A stretch of 64,000 nt of DNA from Alcaligenaceae bacterium (GCA_013416455.1 JACCES010000015.1:1-64000); one strand, 5' to 3'. Numbered from the stretch's first letter, positions 10,127 to 18,500 are shown. The notes: generated from the letters alone by a model not told the origin. A program made the numbers and translations.

Positions 10127-12354
10127 TGGCTGAATCCGTCCCGTTCGTTGATGCACTGCCGGAACACAGGCCGTTGCCTCAATTGATGGAAGGCTGGCTG
10201 GACGCCGTCTTGTCGATGGCGGCGCATTATCACTTGAATGTGTCGCGTGAACGGCTGCGCGTGGCCATGAGCTGGGGCAGCCAGCAGGAGTTTCAGGACA
10301 ATGTGCGCGAAGTGGCGCGTCAGGCCGGCCTGACCATCCGCTGGGTCAAACCGCGGCTGCGGGGCCTGACAAACTGGCGCCTGCCTGTGGTGGTGCAGCT
10401 GCGCGATGGGCAGGTCGGGGTTGTGACGACGGTCGCCAAGGAAGACCTGAATGTGGCCTTCAGCGGCGATCAGGGTCTGCCTTCCAGTGTTGCGGCCAAG
10501 GATTTGCAAGCGTCCATCGTGTCCATGGCGATCATGCGCCCCATTCGGGCTATGCCCGATTCGCGGGTGGACGACTACATCAAGCCGGTGGAAAAACACT
10601 GGCTGCGCGGTATTGTGTTCGCCGACCTGCGTCCCTATGCCCATGTGCTGGTGGCGTCGTTTGTCGCCAATGTCATGGCTCTGGCGGGCATTCTGTTTTC
10701 CATGCAAGTGTATGACCGGGTGGTGCCGGCACAGTCCACACCCACCTTGTACGTGCTGTTCGGCGGTGTGATGCTGGCCATCATGGTGGGATGGGCCTTG
10801 CGCAATGCCCGCATGTACATTATCGACGTGCTGGGCAAGCGGGCCGACCTGCGCATTTCCGACCGGGTGTTCGGCCACGCCTTGCGGGTGCGCAATACCG
10901 CACGGCCGCGTGCCACCGGCACCTTTATTTCGCAGTTGCGCGAACTTGAGCCTGTGCGCGACATGCTGACCTCCACCACCGTGGCCGCCATTGCGGATCT
11001 GCCGTTCTTTCTGCTGTTCTGCGTCATTTTCTGGTACATAGCCGGCAGCCTGGTGTGGGTGCCTGTGGCGGCCTTCGTGCTGCTGATCATCCCCAGCCTG
11101 CTTGCGCAGCCACGGCTGCGCGCGCTTGCCCAGGAAGGCATGCGTGAATCCTCGCTGCGCAATGCCATGCTGGTCGAGGCCGTCCAGGGCATAGAGGACA
11201 TCAAGCTGCTGCAGGCCGAACCGGGCTTTCAGAATCGGTGGAATCACTACAACTCGGTCAATGCGGATTCCAGCCTGCGGCTGCGTACCTTGTTGAACCG
11301 GCTCGGCAACTGGACGCAGACCGTGCAAGGTGCGTCTTTCGCCTTCGTCGTGTTCTTCGGCGCGCCAATGGTCATGAGCGGGGATATGAGTACGGGTGTG
11401 CTGGTGGCCGCTTCCATCCTTTCGACCCGCATGCTGGCGCCGCTGGCAGGGGTCACGCAGGTGCTCAACCGCTGGCAGCAGGCCAAGGTGGCGGGCACGG
11501 CGCTGGATCAGTTGATGCAGCTGCCGGTGGATCACGCGCCGGAAAGCGCGCGAGTGCACCGACCTGCATTGATGGGCGAATATTCGATGCGCCAGGCGCT
11601 GTACAGCTACGACGGCAAGACGCCGGCATTGCGGGTGCGGCAGCTGGAGATCCGGCCGGGCGAGCGCATCGCCGTGCTTGGCCGCAATGGCGCGGGCAAG
11701 TCGACGCTGCTGCAGGCGTTGTCGGGCCTGCTCGAACCGCAGATGGGTACGGTATTGCTCGATGGCGTGGCGCTGTCCCATATTGATCCGGACGATGTGC
11801 GCCGCGACGTGACTCTGCTGACCCAGCATGCCCGTCTTTTTCATGGGTCGCTGCGCGAAAACCTGAAGCTGGGCGCGCCGCATGCAAGCGATACCGAGAT
11901 CGTTGCCGCCTTGCGTTCGGTCGATGCATGGAAATTCGTGCAGAAGCTGCCCTTGGGGCTCGATTATCAGGTACAGGAAGGCGGCGGCGGTCTATCGGGC
12001 GGGCAGCGCCAGTGTCTGCTGCTGGCGCGCTTGTTGTTGCGCAACCCGGCGGTCCTGTTGCTGGATGAGCCCACCGCCATGCTCGACGAGGTTGCCGAGC
12101 GTGCTGTGATCGAGCTGTTGGGCAAGCTGTCGGCGGGCCGCACCGTCGTGGTCGCTACCCATCGGCCCGCCTTGCTCGATATCGTGGACCGCGTAGTGGT
12201 GGTGGATGCGGGCGCCATTGTGATGGACGGGCCGCGGGACAAGGTGCTGGAAGACTTGCGCCGGGGGCCCCGGAAGCCGGTGGCCGTGGTGCAGACGCCG
12301 GTGGCCAGGGCGCAGGCCCGGGCACGACAGGCACGGGCGGGAGGGCGGGCCTGA
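10126..12354 (+). CDS. Type I secretion ABC transporter with degenerate C39-like N-terminal domain (LapB-like)
   Basis: 742 residues starting at the ATG that overlaps the tolC-like stop. Residues 1-140 look like a C39 peptidase-like domain, but no catalytic Cys is visible, as in transporters of RTX or Lap substrates, where the domain binds rather than cuts. A six-helix membrane domain follows (roughly 170-450), then an ATPase with Walker A GRNGAGKST, signature LSGGQRQ and Walker B VLLLDEPTAMLDE. It should power export of the upstream adhesin across the inner membrane together with the HlyD and TolC partners. Its stop again overlaps the next ATG by one base. Confidence 0.93.
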   Translation: MAESVPFVDALPEHRPLPQLMEGWLDAVLSMAAHYHLNVSRERLRVAMSWGSQQEFQDNVREVARQAGLTIRWVKPRLRGLTNWRLPVVVQLRDGQVGVVTTVAKEDLNVAFSGDQGLPSSVAAKDLQASIVSMAIMRPIRAMPDSRVDDYIKPVEKHWLRGIVFADLRPYAHVLVASFVANVMALAGILFSMQVYDRVVPAQSTPTLYVLFGGVMLAIMVGWALRNARMYIIDVLGKRADLRISDRVFGHALRVRNTARPRATGTFISQLRELEPVRDMLTSTTVAAIADLPFFLLFCVIFWYIAGSLVWVPVAAFVLLIIPSLLAQPRLRALAQEGMRESSLRNAMLVEAVQGIEDIKLLQAEPGFQNRWNHYNSVNADSSLRLRTLLNRLGNWTQTVQGASFAFVVFFGAPMVMSGDMSTGVLVAASILSTRMLAPLAGVTQVLNRWQQAKVAGTALDQLMQLPVDHAPESARVHRPALMGEYSMRQALYSYDGKTPALRVRQLEIRPGERIAVLGRNGAGKSTLLQALSGLLEPQMGTVLLDGVALSHIDPDDVRRDVTLLTQHARLFHGSLRENLKLGAPHASDTEIVAALRSVDAWKFVQKLPLGLDYQVQEGGGGLSGGQRQCLLLARLLLRNPAVLLLDEPTAMLDEVAERAVIELLGKLSAGRTVVVATHRPALLDIVDRVVVVDAGAIVMDGPRDKVLEDLRRGPRKPVAVVQTPVARAQARARQARAGGRA

Positions 12355-13589
12355 TGGCGAATTTCAAGACTCAGCCGCTCATGCCCCAGATGCCCGGGCT
12401 GATTGTGCCGGCCAATACGGCTTTGGCTCGCCTGGATGCCGTCGACGATCTGCGTGCCAGCGGTGCGCGGCGCGTCGTCTGGTTGCTGGTGCTGTTTTTT
12501 GCGCTGTTTGTCGCGTGGGCCTGGTATTTCGAAATCGATGAAGTGTCCACCGGTTCGGGCAAGGTGATTCCCAGTTCGCGCGAACAGTTCATTCAATCGA
12601 TGGAAGGCGGCATTCTGGTCGAGCTGCGGGTACGTGAAGGGGATATCGTCGAGAAAGGGCAGGTGCTGGCACGCCTGGATCCGACACGGGGCGAGTCCAG
12701 CGTCGAAGAAACCGCTGCCCGCTATCGGGCCGCGCTGGCCAGCAGCGTGCGCCTGCGCGCCGAAATAGAGGGGCGCGACGATCTGGTGTTTCCCCCCGAA
12801 CTGCGGAACTTCCCGGAATTGCGGGATTCCGAGGCGGCGCTGTTCCGCGCGCGCCAGGCAAGCCTGAATGAAACCCTGGAAGGGCTGCGCAAGTCGCTGG
12901 ACCTGGCCAACCGGGAACTGGAAATCACCAGCAGGCTCGCCAGAAGCGGTGCGGCCAGCAGTGTGGAACTGCTCAGGCTGGAACGGCAAAGCGCCGATCT
13001 GGAACTCAGGATTGCGGAAACACGCTCTCAATATATCGTGAGCAGCGGCGAGGAACTGGCCAAGGCCGATGCGGAAGTCAAATCGCTGTCTTCAGTGGTG
13101 CGCGGCCGCGAGTTCTCGCTGGAGCGCACGACCTTGCATTCGCCGGTACGGGGCATCGTCAAAAGCATGGACGTCACCACCATTGGCGGTGTGGTGCCGC
13201 CCAATGGTTCGATCATGGCCATTGTTCCCCTGGATGATCAGTTGTTGATCGAAGCCAGGATATCCCCCCGCGACATCGCGTTCATCCATCCGGGGCAGGA
13301 AGCGCTGATCAAGATCACTGCTTACGACTACGCGATATACGGCGGCCTCAAAGGACAGGTTGCGATGATCGCACCCGACACGGTGCGCGACGAAGTGCAG
13401 CCCGAGGTGGTGTATTACCCGGTCTTTGTGCGGACTGAGTCGGATGTGCTGATCAATGAGGCCGGCACGGAATTTCCGATCGTACCCGGCATGATCACGA
13501 CGGCGGATATACGCACAGGTAAAAAGTCCGTGTGGGATTATCTGACCAAACCCTTCAACAAGGCTCGCGAAGCGCTCCGGGAACGTTGA
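12354..13589 (+). CDS. HlyD-family membrane fusion protein of the adhesin exporter (LapC-like)
   Basis: 411 residues with one N-terminal membrane helix (VVWLLVLFFALFVAWAWYF, about 38-57). The first half of the biotinyl-lipoyl-like domain (GSGKVIPSSREQFIQSMEGG...VREGDIVEKGQVLARLD) follows, then a long alpha-hairpin, the second lipoyl half (LHSPVRGIVKSM) and the C-terminal beta-barrel. This is the classic HlyD/LapC architecture that bridges the ABC transporter to the TolC channel. It is translationally coupled (TGATG) to the ABC gene and ends with a basic tail. The role in exporting the giant adhesin is inferred from its position. Confidence 0.93.
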   Translation: MANFKTQPLMPQMPGLIVPANTALARLDAVDDLRASGARRVVWLLVLFFALFVAWAWYFEIDEVSTGSGKVIPSSREQFIQSMEGGILVELRVREGDIVEKGQVLARLDPTRGESSVEETAARYRAALASSVRLRAEIEGRDDLVFPPELRNFPELRDSEAALFRARQASLNETLEGLRKSLDLANRELEITSRLARSGAASSVELLRLERQSADLELRIAETRSQYIVSSGEELAKADAEVKSLSSVVRGREFSLERTTLHSPVRGIVKSMDVTTIGGVVPPNGSIMAIVPLDDQLLIEARISPRDIAFIHPGQEALIKITAYDYAIYGGLKGQVAMIAPDTVRDEVQPEVVYYPVFVRTESDVLINEAGTEFPIVPGMITTADIRTGKKSVWDYLTKPFNKAREALRER

Positions 13590-13632
13590 GAACCGGCGGT
13601 TTCAAGCAAATTTGAATAAAAGAGGATGCTTT

Positions 13633-14097
13633 ATGAACACAGGAAATCTTGTCTCTGGTCTTGGCAAGACGGTGGCGACCGCTGTATTGGCCGGTTTGTT
13701 CACCCTGGGCGCGACGGTACAGGCGGTTGCCAATCCCATCGACCCGGTCAGCAATCCGAATCGGCTGAATTACTCGGATATCCTGATGGATATCCCGGAT
13801 TACGACGAACCCTTCCGGCGTGATGGTGTGATGTCCCGGCCCCAGGTGTTCACGCAGATCGCCGCGGGCATGCCCGGCGCCGCCGTGGCAAACCTGATCG
13901 GCAAGCCGCTGACTGAATCCGCCGGCCCGCGCGGGACGGAATGGGACTACAACTTCAAGTTCATCATGCCGCAGTCGGAAAACTACATGGTGTGCCAGTA
14001 CAAGGTGGTTCTCGATGCGCGGCAGCAGGTGCTTGAAGCGGTCTGGCGCCGGCGGCAGTGCTTGAACATCGTGAACGCCGCCGCTTCAGCGTCCTGA
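13633..14097 (+). CDS. Small periplasmic BamE/SmpA-like protein at the end of the secretion operon
   Basis: 154 residues from ATG 13633, which has AGAGGA seven bases upstream; a TTG at 13612 is in frame but has no ribosome site. A signal peptide ends near AVANP and there is no lipobox Cys, unlike true BamE lipoproteins. The mature part carries the BamE-type pattern of a QI-x-x-GMP turn, a V-x-x-LIGKPL helix and a G-x-x-WDYNF strand, then a Cys-containing C-terminal strand. It lies 43 bp after the HlyD gene. BamE-fold proteins assist outer membrane protein assembly. A helper role for the TolC channel or the adhesin is inference only. Confidence 0.7.
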   Translation: MNTGNLVSGLGKTVATAVLAGLFTLGATVQAVANPIDPVSNPNRLNYSDILMDIPDYDEPFRRDGVMSRPQVFTQIAAGMPGAAVANLIGKPLTESAGPRGTEWDYNFKFIMPQSENYMVCQYKVVLDARQQVLEAVWRRRQCLNIVNAAASAS

Positions 14098-14428
14098 GTC
14101 GCCGGCGCTTGCTGCCGTTCCGTGCATTGGCGCTGGATGTCGGCCATCAGCACGGTTTTCATGCCGCGCTTCTTGGCGGTTTCACGCAGCAGCAGGTGGC
14201 CAAAGTCGTTCCATTCTTCGGCGTTCTTGTCCTGGCTCATGGGCACCATGGAGCGCGCCAGGCGCTTCCAGTCTCGTAGACGGCGGCCAGCGGGTTGGCC
14301 TGCACCTCTCTGGTCATGGCGGCGTAGGCCAGGATGGAAGGGAACTCATCCTGCACGCTGCTATCGACCCGGTTAAAGAGTGAACGAATTTTTCGCCACA
14401 TGGAATTACTTGCGGCTGAAACGAGCAT
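13983..14428 (-). pseudogene. Frameshifted small gene of unknown function, antisense to the BamE-like gene end
   Basis: Two reverse-strand frames join into one convincing protein if a single G is restored near 14271 (CCAGTCTC read as CCAGGTCTC). The upstream part reads MWRKIRSLFNRVDSS...NPLAAVYE (ATG 14428 or 14401). After the repair it continues as ETWKRLARSMVPMSQD, then a basic/acidic helical stretch down to TVLMADIQRQCTERQQ. Without the extra base the first frame stops at 14237. The tail runs 115 bp antisense into the BamE-like gene. I do not recognise the family. It is either a recent pseudogene or a sequencing error at a G homopolymer. Confidence 0.55.
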
Positions 14429-14485
14429 GAGGGCTCGCCACTGCGTCTTCGATGCATAGAATGAGGGCCTTCATCCTTCCGTTCA

Positions 14486-15553
14486 ATGGTCATGATGCGC
14501 TCTCCCGAAGAAACAATGGATCTCCGCTCCGATTTTCTGAGCCGGCCCACTCCGGAAATGGTGGAGGCGATGATTGCGGCCGCACAGCGGCGCGGCGGCT
14601 TCGGCGTGCGCGAAGATCATCACGTGCGGGAACTGGAAACGCTTGCCGCCCGGATGGTCGGCAAGGAAGACGCCCTGTTCTGCGCAAGCTGCGGGCTGGC
14701 GAACCAGATAGCGATCCATCTGCAGTGCCGCAGGGGCTCGACGCTGCTCGCCGAGGCCAGCTCGCATGTCTTCACGTCGGAAGCGGGCGGGCCGGCGGCG
14801 CTGTCGGGTGTCATGTGCAAGGGCGTGCCCGGGCACGAGGGCATTGCCGACTTCGATGCCGTGGACGAGGTCCTGGTGGCTGGCGATGCCCAGCGTTCCG
14901 GGGTCGATCTGCTGGTCATCGAGAATACGCATGTCCGTACCGGTGGCGCGGTGGTCGATATGCCGGCGCTGGAACGGCTGCGGGGGCTGGCCCGGCAGCG
15001 GGGCGTGCCCGTCCATCTGGATGGCAGCCGAGTGTTCAACGCGGCCGCGGCGCTGAACGTGAGCGCGGCCGAGATCTGCGCGAATGCCGACAGCGTGGCC
15101 TTCAGCCTGAACAAGGGGCTGGCCGCGCCGCTGGGCGCCATGCTGGCCGGGTCCGCCGCCTTCATTGACGAGGCCGTCAGGGTGCGCCAGATGTTCGGGG
15201 GTGGCTGGCGGCCGGCCGGCATACCGGCCGCCGCCGGGCGGGTCGCGCTTGAAACCATGCCGCAGCGCCTGGCGCGGGATCACACGGTGGCGGGGGAACT
15301 GGGGGCGGCGCTGGCCGGCCTGGACGGCCTGTCGCTGGGCCAGTCGCGGGTCTGGACCAATCTCGTGCTGCTCGATCTGGATGAGCGCCTGGGCCTGGCG
15401 GAGAACTTCGCACAGGCTCTGGCCCGGCATGGTGTGCTGGCGATTCCGTTCGGCAAGCGCCGGCTGCGGCTCGCCATCTATTATGAGATCGGTCTTGAGG
15501 ATATTCCCTTCATTGTCGACGCCTTTCGCAAGGCGATCGTCGAATTCAATTGA
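14486..15553 (+). CDS. PLP-dependent low-specificity L-threonine aldolase / beta-eliminating lyase
   Basis: 355 residues of the fold-type I aldolase family that splits L-threonine or beta-hydroxy amino acids into glycine and an aldehyde. Visible marks are the N-terminal DLRSDFLSRPTPEM, the substrate motif SSHVFTSEAGG (92-102), HLDGSR (about 177-182, with the Asp that binds the pyridine nitrogen) and the Schiff-base Lys210 in FSLNKGLAAPLG. ATG 14486 was chosen; 14492, 14495 or 14516 are possible. It sits 18 bp upstream of ilvE, so co-expression in amino acid metabolism is likely. Exact substrate specificity cannot be read from the sequence. Confidence 0.85.
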   Translation: MVMMRSPEETMDLRSDFLSRPTPEMVEAMIAAAQRRGGFGVREDHHVRELETLAARMVGKEDALFCASCGLANQIAIHLQCRRGSTLLAEASSHVFTSEAGGPAALSGVMCKGVPGHEGIADFDAVDEVLVAGDAQRSGVDLLVIENTHVRTGGAVVDMPALERLRGLARQRGVPVHLDGSRVFNAAAALNVSAAEICANADSVAFSLNKGLAAPLGAMLAGSAAFIDEAVRVRQMFGGGWRPAGIPAAAGRVALETMPQRLARDHTVAGELGAALAGLDGLSLGQSRVWTNLVLLDLDERLGLAENFAQALARHGVLAIPFGKRRLRLAIYYEIGLEDIPFIVDAFRKAIVEFN

Positions 15554-15571
15554 TTTTCTTGGAGAAATCGG

Positions 15572-16495
15572 GTGGCAGAGGCGAAGTACGTTTTAATGGA
15601 TGGTCAGGCGGTACCTTTCGAGGATGCCAAGGTTCACGTCCTGGCTCCGGCGATCACCTATGCGGCGATGGTATTCGAGGGGGTGCGCGGATACTGGAGC
15701 GAGGAACACAACGAGATGTTCCTTTTCCGGCTCGATGAGCACATGCTGCGTTTGCAGCAATCGATGCGCGTCTTGCGCTACGACGCCGAGTTCCCGCTCG
15801 AAGAGCTGCGCCGTCAGGTGATCGAGGCGGTGCGGGTCAATGAGCTGCGCGAAACCATACACCTGCGCGTCATGGCCATGGTGACGGGTGTGCCATCGGG
15901 CATCACCACGTCGTCGCCCGTAAGCCTGGCCATCACGGCGGGCCCTTACACCATGAAGGACTGGCAGACCACCGGCATGTCGGCCTGCGTATCGTCGTGG
16001 CAGCGCATCCATGAGTCCAGCCATCCGCCGCGGGTCAAGACCAGCGCGAACTACAGCAATGGGCGCCTGAGCATGATGCAGGCCAATCTTGACAGCTATG
16101 ACGTGCCGCTGCTGCTGACGCGCGAAGGCAAGGTTTCCGAGGCGCCGACCGCATCCTTCTTCATGTACCGCAACGGCAGGCTGGTGACGCCAAGCACCAC
16201 TGAAAGCGTGCTGGAAAGCATCACGCGCGACACCCTTATAGAACTGTCGGACGACGTCCTGGGCGACCCGGTCGTCGAGCGCCCGGTCGACCGGACTGAA
16301 CTCTACAGCGCCGATGAACTCTTCCTGTGCGGTTCAGGCTGGGAAGTGGTCCCCATTTCCAGCGTCGACCGCATCCCGGTGGGCACCGGAAAACCGGGGC
16401 CCGTCACCGCCCGCATCAGGGATCTCTATCTCGACGTCGTGAACGGCAGGCGCGATGATTACCGCCATTGGCTGACGCCGGTCTGGTCGGCCTGA
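15572..16495 (+). CDS. ilvE: Branched-chain amino acid aminotransferase
   Basis: 307 residues, the usual length of class IV aminotransferases. It transfers the amino group between glutamate and the keto acids of Leu, Ile and Val using PLP. Visible marks are the N-terminal HVLAPAITYAAMVFEGVRGY, the Schiff-base lysine in RVKTSANYSNGR (about Lys156), EAPTASFFMYRNG and the TPSTTESVLESITRDT cofactor loop. The start is GTG 15572 with GGAG upstream. The last 60 bases of the gene belong to a 79-bp sequence that is repeated 742 bp downstream, on the other side of the BrnTA module. Confidence 0.93.
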   Translation: MAEAKYVLMDGQAVPFEDAKVHVLAPAITYAAMVFEGVRGYWSEEHNEMFLFRLDEHMLRLQQSMRVLRYDAEFPLEELRRQVIEAVRVNELRETIHLRVMAMVTGVPSGITTSSPVSLAITAGPYTMKDWQTTGMSACVSSWQRIHESSHPPRVKTSANYSNGRLSMMQANLDSYDVPLLLTREGKVSEAPTASFFMYRNGRLVTPSTTESVLESITRDTLIELSDDVLGDPVVERPVDRTELYSADELFLCGSGWEVVPISSVDRIPVGTGKPGPVTARIRDLYLDVVNGRRDDYRHWLTPVWSA

Positions 16496-16514
16496 CGGCC
16501 CGTTGGCCGGGGTT
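16436..16514 (+). repeat. 79-bp direct repeat, copy 1 (ilvE 3' end)
   Basis: The last 60 bases of ilvE plus 19 bases beyond its stop recur at 17178-17256 with only two mismatches (G/T at the sixth base, C/T near the end). The two copies bracket the BrnT/BrnA genes exactly, which points to a duplication made when the cassette entered. Confidence 0.95.
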
Positions 16515-16545
16515 TGCCATTACGATGAACTTCTTGCGTCATGAA

Positions 16546-16565
16546 TAAATTGTCTCTACAATTTA
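16546..16565. promoter_or_regulatory. Perfect inverted repeat upstream of brnT, candidate BrnA operator
   Basis: TAAATTGT-CTCT-ACAATTTA, with perfect 8-bp arms and a 4-bp spacer, ends five bases before the brnT GTG. BrnA antitoxins are DNA-binding autorepressors of their own operon, so this is the natural operator. AT-rich DNA here contrasts with the GC-rich surroundings. Confidence 0.75.
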
Positions 16566-16569
16566 ACTT

Positions 16570-16839
16570 GTGAATTACGTATTCGACCCTGCAAAGAATG
16601 CGCTCAACGTGAGAAATCACGGCGTTTTCTTTGCCGCGGCGGCGGATTTCGATTGGGAAACCGCCGTCGTCGATATCGATGATCGGTACGAGTACGGGGA
16701 GGCCCGCCTCATTGCAACGGGGCTCATCGGCGAGCGCGTATATGTAATGGTTTTCAACCTGCGCGAAACGTCGGTGCGCATCATCAGCCTTCGCAGGGCC
16801 AATCGCAGGGAGGTGAAACGTTATGCAAGTCACATCTAA
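16570..16839 (+). CDS. brnT: BrnT-family type II toxin (ribonuclease)
   Basis: 89 residues with the typical BrnT layout: the opening YVFDPAKNALNVRNHGV, the FAAAADFDWETAVVDIDDR segment, the core ARLIATGLIGERVYVMVFNLRE, and the ending VRIISLRRANRREVKRY. BrnT is a RelE-like RNase that blocks translation when free of BrnA. The start is GTG 16570, just behind the palindromic operator. The gene overlaps brnA by 17 bp, so the pair is translationally coupled. No residue needed for activity is obviously missing. Confidence 0.92.
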   Translation: MNYVFDPAKNALNVRNHGVFFAAAADFDWETAVVDIDDRYEYGEARLIATGLIGERVYVMVFNLRETSVRIISLRRANRREVKRYASHI

Positions 16840-17185
16840 AACCGGGCGCAAGATCGTTTTACCCGACGAAACAGAAGACAAGGCCATCAATAAAGGAATC
16901 GCCGCCGATCCAGACACACTCGAACTGGGCGACGCATTCTTCACCAAAGCGAAGCCGGCCGCACAGGTCATGGGCGCCGAGCTCGTAGAGCGCTTAAAGC
17001 GGGGACGGGGCAGGCCGGCGGGCAGCGTGGCGTCGCAAACGAAAGAAAAGGTGAACCTCCGGCTGGACCCGGACGTTCTGGCCGCGCTGCGTGCGACGGG
17101 CCGGGGGTGGCAGACCCGCGTCAATGATCTGCTGCGCGAGGATATCGAAGCAGGGCGGCTGGCCGAACTCACTGAAGGTCGTTAA
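16823..17185 (+). CDS. brnA: BrnA-family antitoxin
   Basis: 120 residues. The C-terminal half is the BrnA antitoxin ribbon-helix-helix domain (KEKVNLRLDPDVLAALRATGRGWQTRVNDLLRED). The N-terminal half should wrap BrnT. ATG 16823 follows AGGGAGG by nine bases and lies inside brnT. The last codons and the TAA stop come from the second copy of the 79-bp ilvE-tail repeat: a G-to-T difference from copy 1 creates the stop, so the antitoxin's C-terminus is built on duplicated ilvE DNA. Confidence 0.92.
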   Translation: MQVTSKTGRKIVLPDETEDKAINKGIAADPDTLELGDAFFTKAKPAAQVMGAELVERLKRGRGRPAGSVASQTKEKVNLRLDPDVLAALRATGRGWQTRVNDLLREDIEAGRLAELTEGR

Positions 17186-17256
17186 CGGCAGGCGCGATGA
17201 TTACCGCCATTGGCTGACGCCGGTCTGGTCGGCCTGACGGCTCGTTGGCCGGGGTT
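17178..17256 (+). repeat. 79-bp direct repeat, copy 2 (duplicated ilvE tail)
   Basis: 77 of 79 bases match 16436-16514. It overlaps the brnA stop codon and ends about 80 bp before the Bug receptor gene. The unit cell (cassette plus one repeat) is 742 bp. Confidence 0.95.
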
Positions 17257-17335
17257 CGGGGTCGCGGGCAAGATGCTGTGAGAGTATCGTACCGTTGAGC
17301 GGTACATTACTTTGGTCACTTTCCAGGAGACACTC

Positions 17336-18346
17336 ATGAGCAAGCACCTCGAAGACCCGCGGCAAAGCCGTCGCCGATTCGTTTTGTCGATGGGCGCGCT
17401 ATCCTGCCTGCCGCTCGTGCCGGCGGCCGCGCGGGCCCAGGCTTCCTACCCGGACAAGCCGATCCGCATGATCGTCGGCTTCCCGCCCGGCACCGCCACC
17501 GATACCGTGGCGCGTTTACTGGCGCAACAATTGACCGAGACCAGGAAATGGAATGTCGTGGTCGAGAACCGGCCCGGCGTGTCGGGCAGCCTGGGCGCAT
17601 CGGAGGTGGCGCGCGCGGAGCCTGACGGCTATACGCTGCTGATGTCCGCGGCCGGCCCTCTGGCGACCAACCCCAATCTCTACGACAGCGTTACCTATCA
17701 AAGCGCGCGCGACTTCACGCCGATCGCGTTCGCGGCGGACATCAGCTATGTGATCGTGGTCGACGCCCGATCGCCGGTCAAATCGATCGACGACCTGATC
17801 GCGCTTGCGAAGGAACGGTCGACCGATCTGAACTATGGCAGCGTGGGCATAGGGTCCACGCAGCATCTCATTGCGTCGACCTTTCTGACACGGGCCGGTG
17901 TCGAGATGACGCACATCCCGTACAAGGGCAGCGTCGATGTGCTCAGCGGCGTGGTGTCCGGCGATCTGGCTTTCTACGTCGACACGGCGGTGGCGGCCGC
18001 CCCGCAGGTCGAGGCCGGCCGCCTGCGTGCCCTGGCCGTGACATCCAAGCAGCGCGTCGGCACCATGCCGGATCTGGCGACCTTGCACGAATTGGGCATC
18101 ACGGATTTCGACATGCCCAACTGGCTGGTCGTGGTCGGGCCCGCGAACCTGCCGTCCAATGTGACCGATACCCTGAACCGGGAAATCAACGGTCTGCTGG
18201 CCGACGAGGCTTTCCGCGCCCGGCTCGCCAAGCTGGGCACCGAGCCTCGGGGCGGCATGGATGCTGACGAGATCAGGGCATTCATACGCGATGAACTGGT
18301 CAAATGGAAGAATGCGCTCGACGCCTCGGGTGCGACGGCCCAGTAG
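17336..18346 (+). CDS. Bug-family tripartite tricarboxylate transporter (TctC-like) periplasmic receptor
   Basis: 336 residues from ATG 17336, with AGGAGA seven bases upstream. The Tat-like leader has SRRRFVLS followed by a hydrophobic stretch and ARAQA. The mature protein opens with the hallmark YPDKPIRMIVGFPPGTATD, followed by VVENRPGVSGSLGASEVARAEPDGYTLL and PYKGSVDVLSGVVSGDL. Bug receptors bind carboxylates or aromatic and amide acids for TctAB-type carriers, and many occur as orphans in Alcaligenaceae, as here. The ligand cannot be inferred. It reads in the same direction as the TRAP cluster but is separated from it by 349 bp. Confidence 0.92.
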   Translation: MSKHLEDPRQSRRRFVLSMGALSCLPLVPAAARAQASYPDKPIRMIVGFPPGTATDTVARLLAQQLTETRKWNVVVENRPGVSGSLGASEVARAEPDGYTLLMSAAGPLATNPNLYDSVTYQSARDFTPIAFAADISYVIVVDARSPVKSIDDLIALAKERSTDLNYGSVGIGSTQHLIASTFLTRAGVEMTHIPYKGSVDVLSGVVSGDLAFYVDTAVAAAPQVEAGRLRALAVTSKQRVGTMPDLATLHELGITDFDMPNWLVVVGPANLPSNVTDTLNREINGLLADEAFRARLAKLGTEPRGGMDADEIRAFIRDELVKWKNALDASGATAQ

Positions 18347-18383
18347 CGCGGCCTGAAGCGCCCTGATCCCGGCATGGCCTATG

Positions 18384-18403
18384 CCGGCGGCTTCAGCCGC
18401 CGG
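18384..18403. terminator. Hairpin after the Bug receptor gene
   Basis: CCGGCGGC-TTCA-GCCGCCGG is a perfect 8-bp stem 38 bases after the stop codon. No T run follows, so it is a weak or Rho-aided terminator candidate. The rest of the 18347-18695 gap holds no gene that I can see. Confidence 0.5.
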
Positions 18404-18500
18404 AAGGTCCGCGCGCCCATGGCCGGCACACTCGATGCGGGTTCCTGATGCGGCGGCGTTGAAGAGGCTGTAACGCGCCAGGCCGCGGAATAGCCATCGA

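Noticed and set aside
10036-11883. A 615-codon reverse frame opposite the ABC transporter
   Set aside because: Low-complexity His/Arg/Gln content and full overlap with conserved ABC motifs on the other strand; no ribosome site.
17289-17305. GTACCG-TTGAG-CGGTAC inverted repeat before the Bug receptor gene
   Set aside because: A 6-bp arm dyad is close to chance in this DNA and has no T run or known operator pattern; not listed as a feature.
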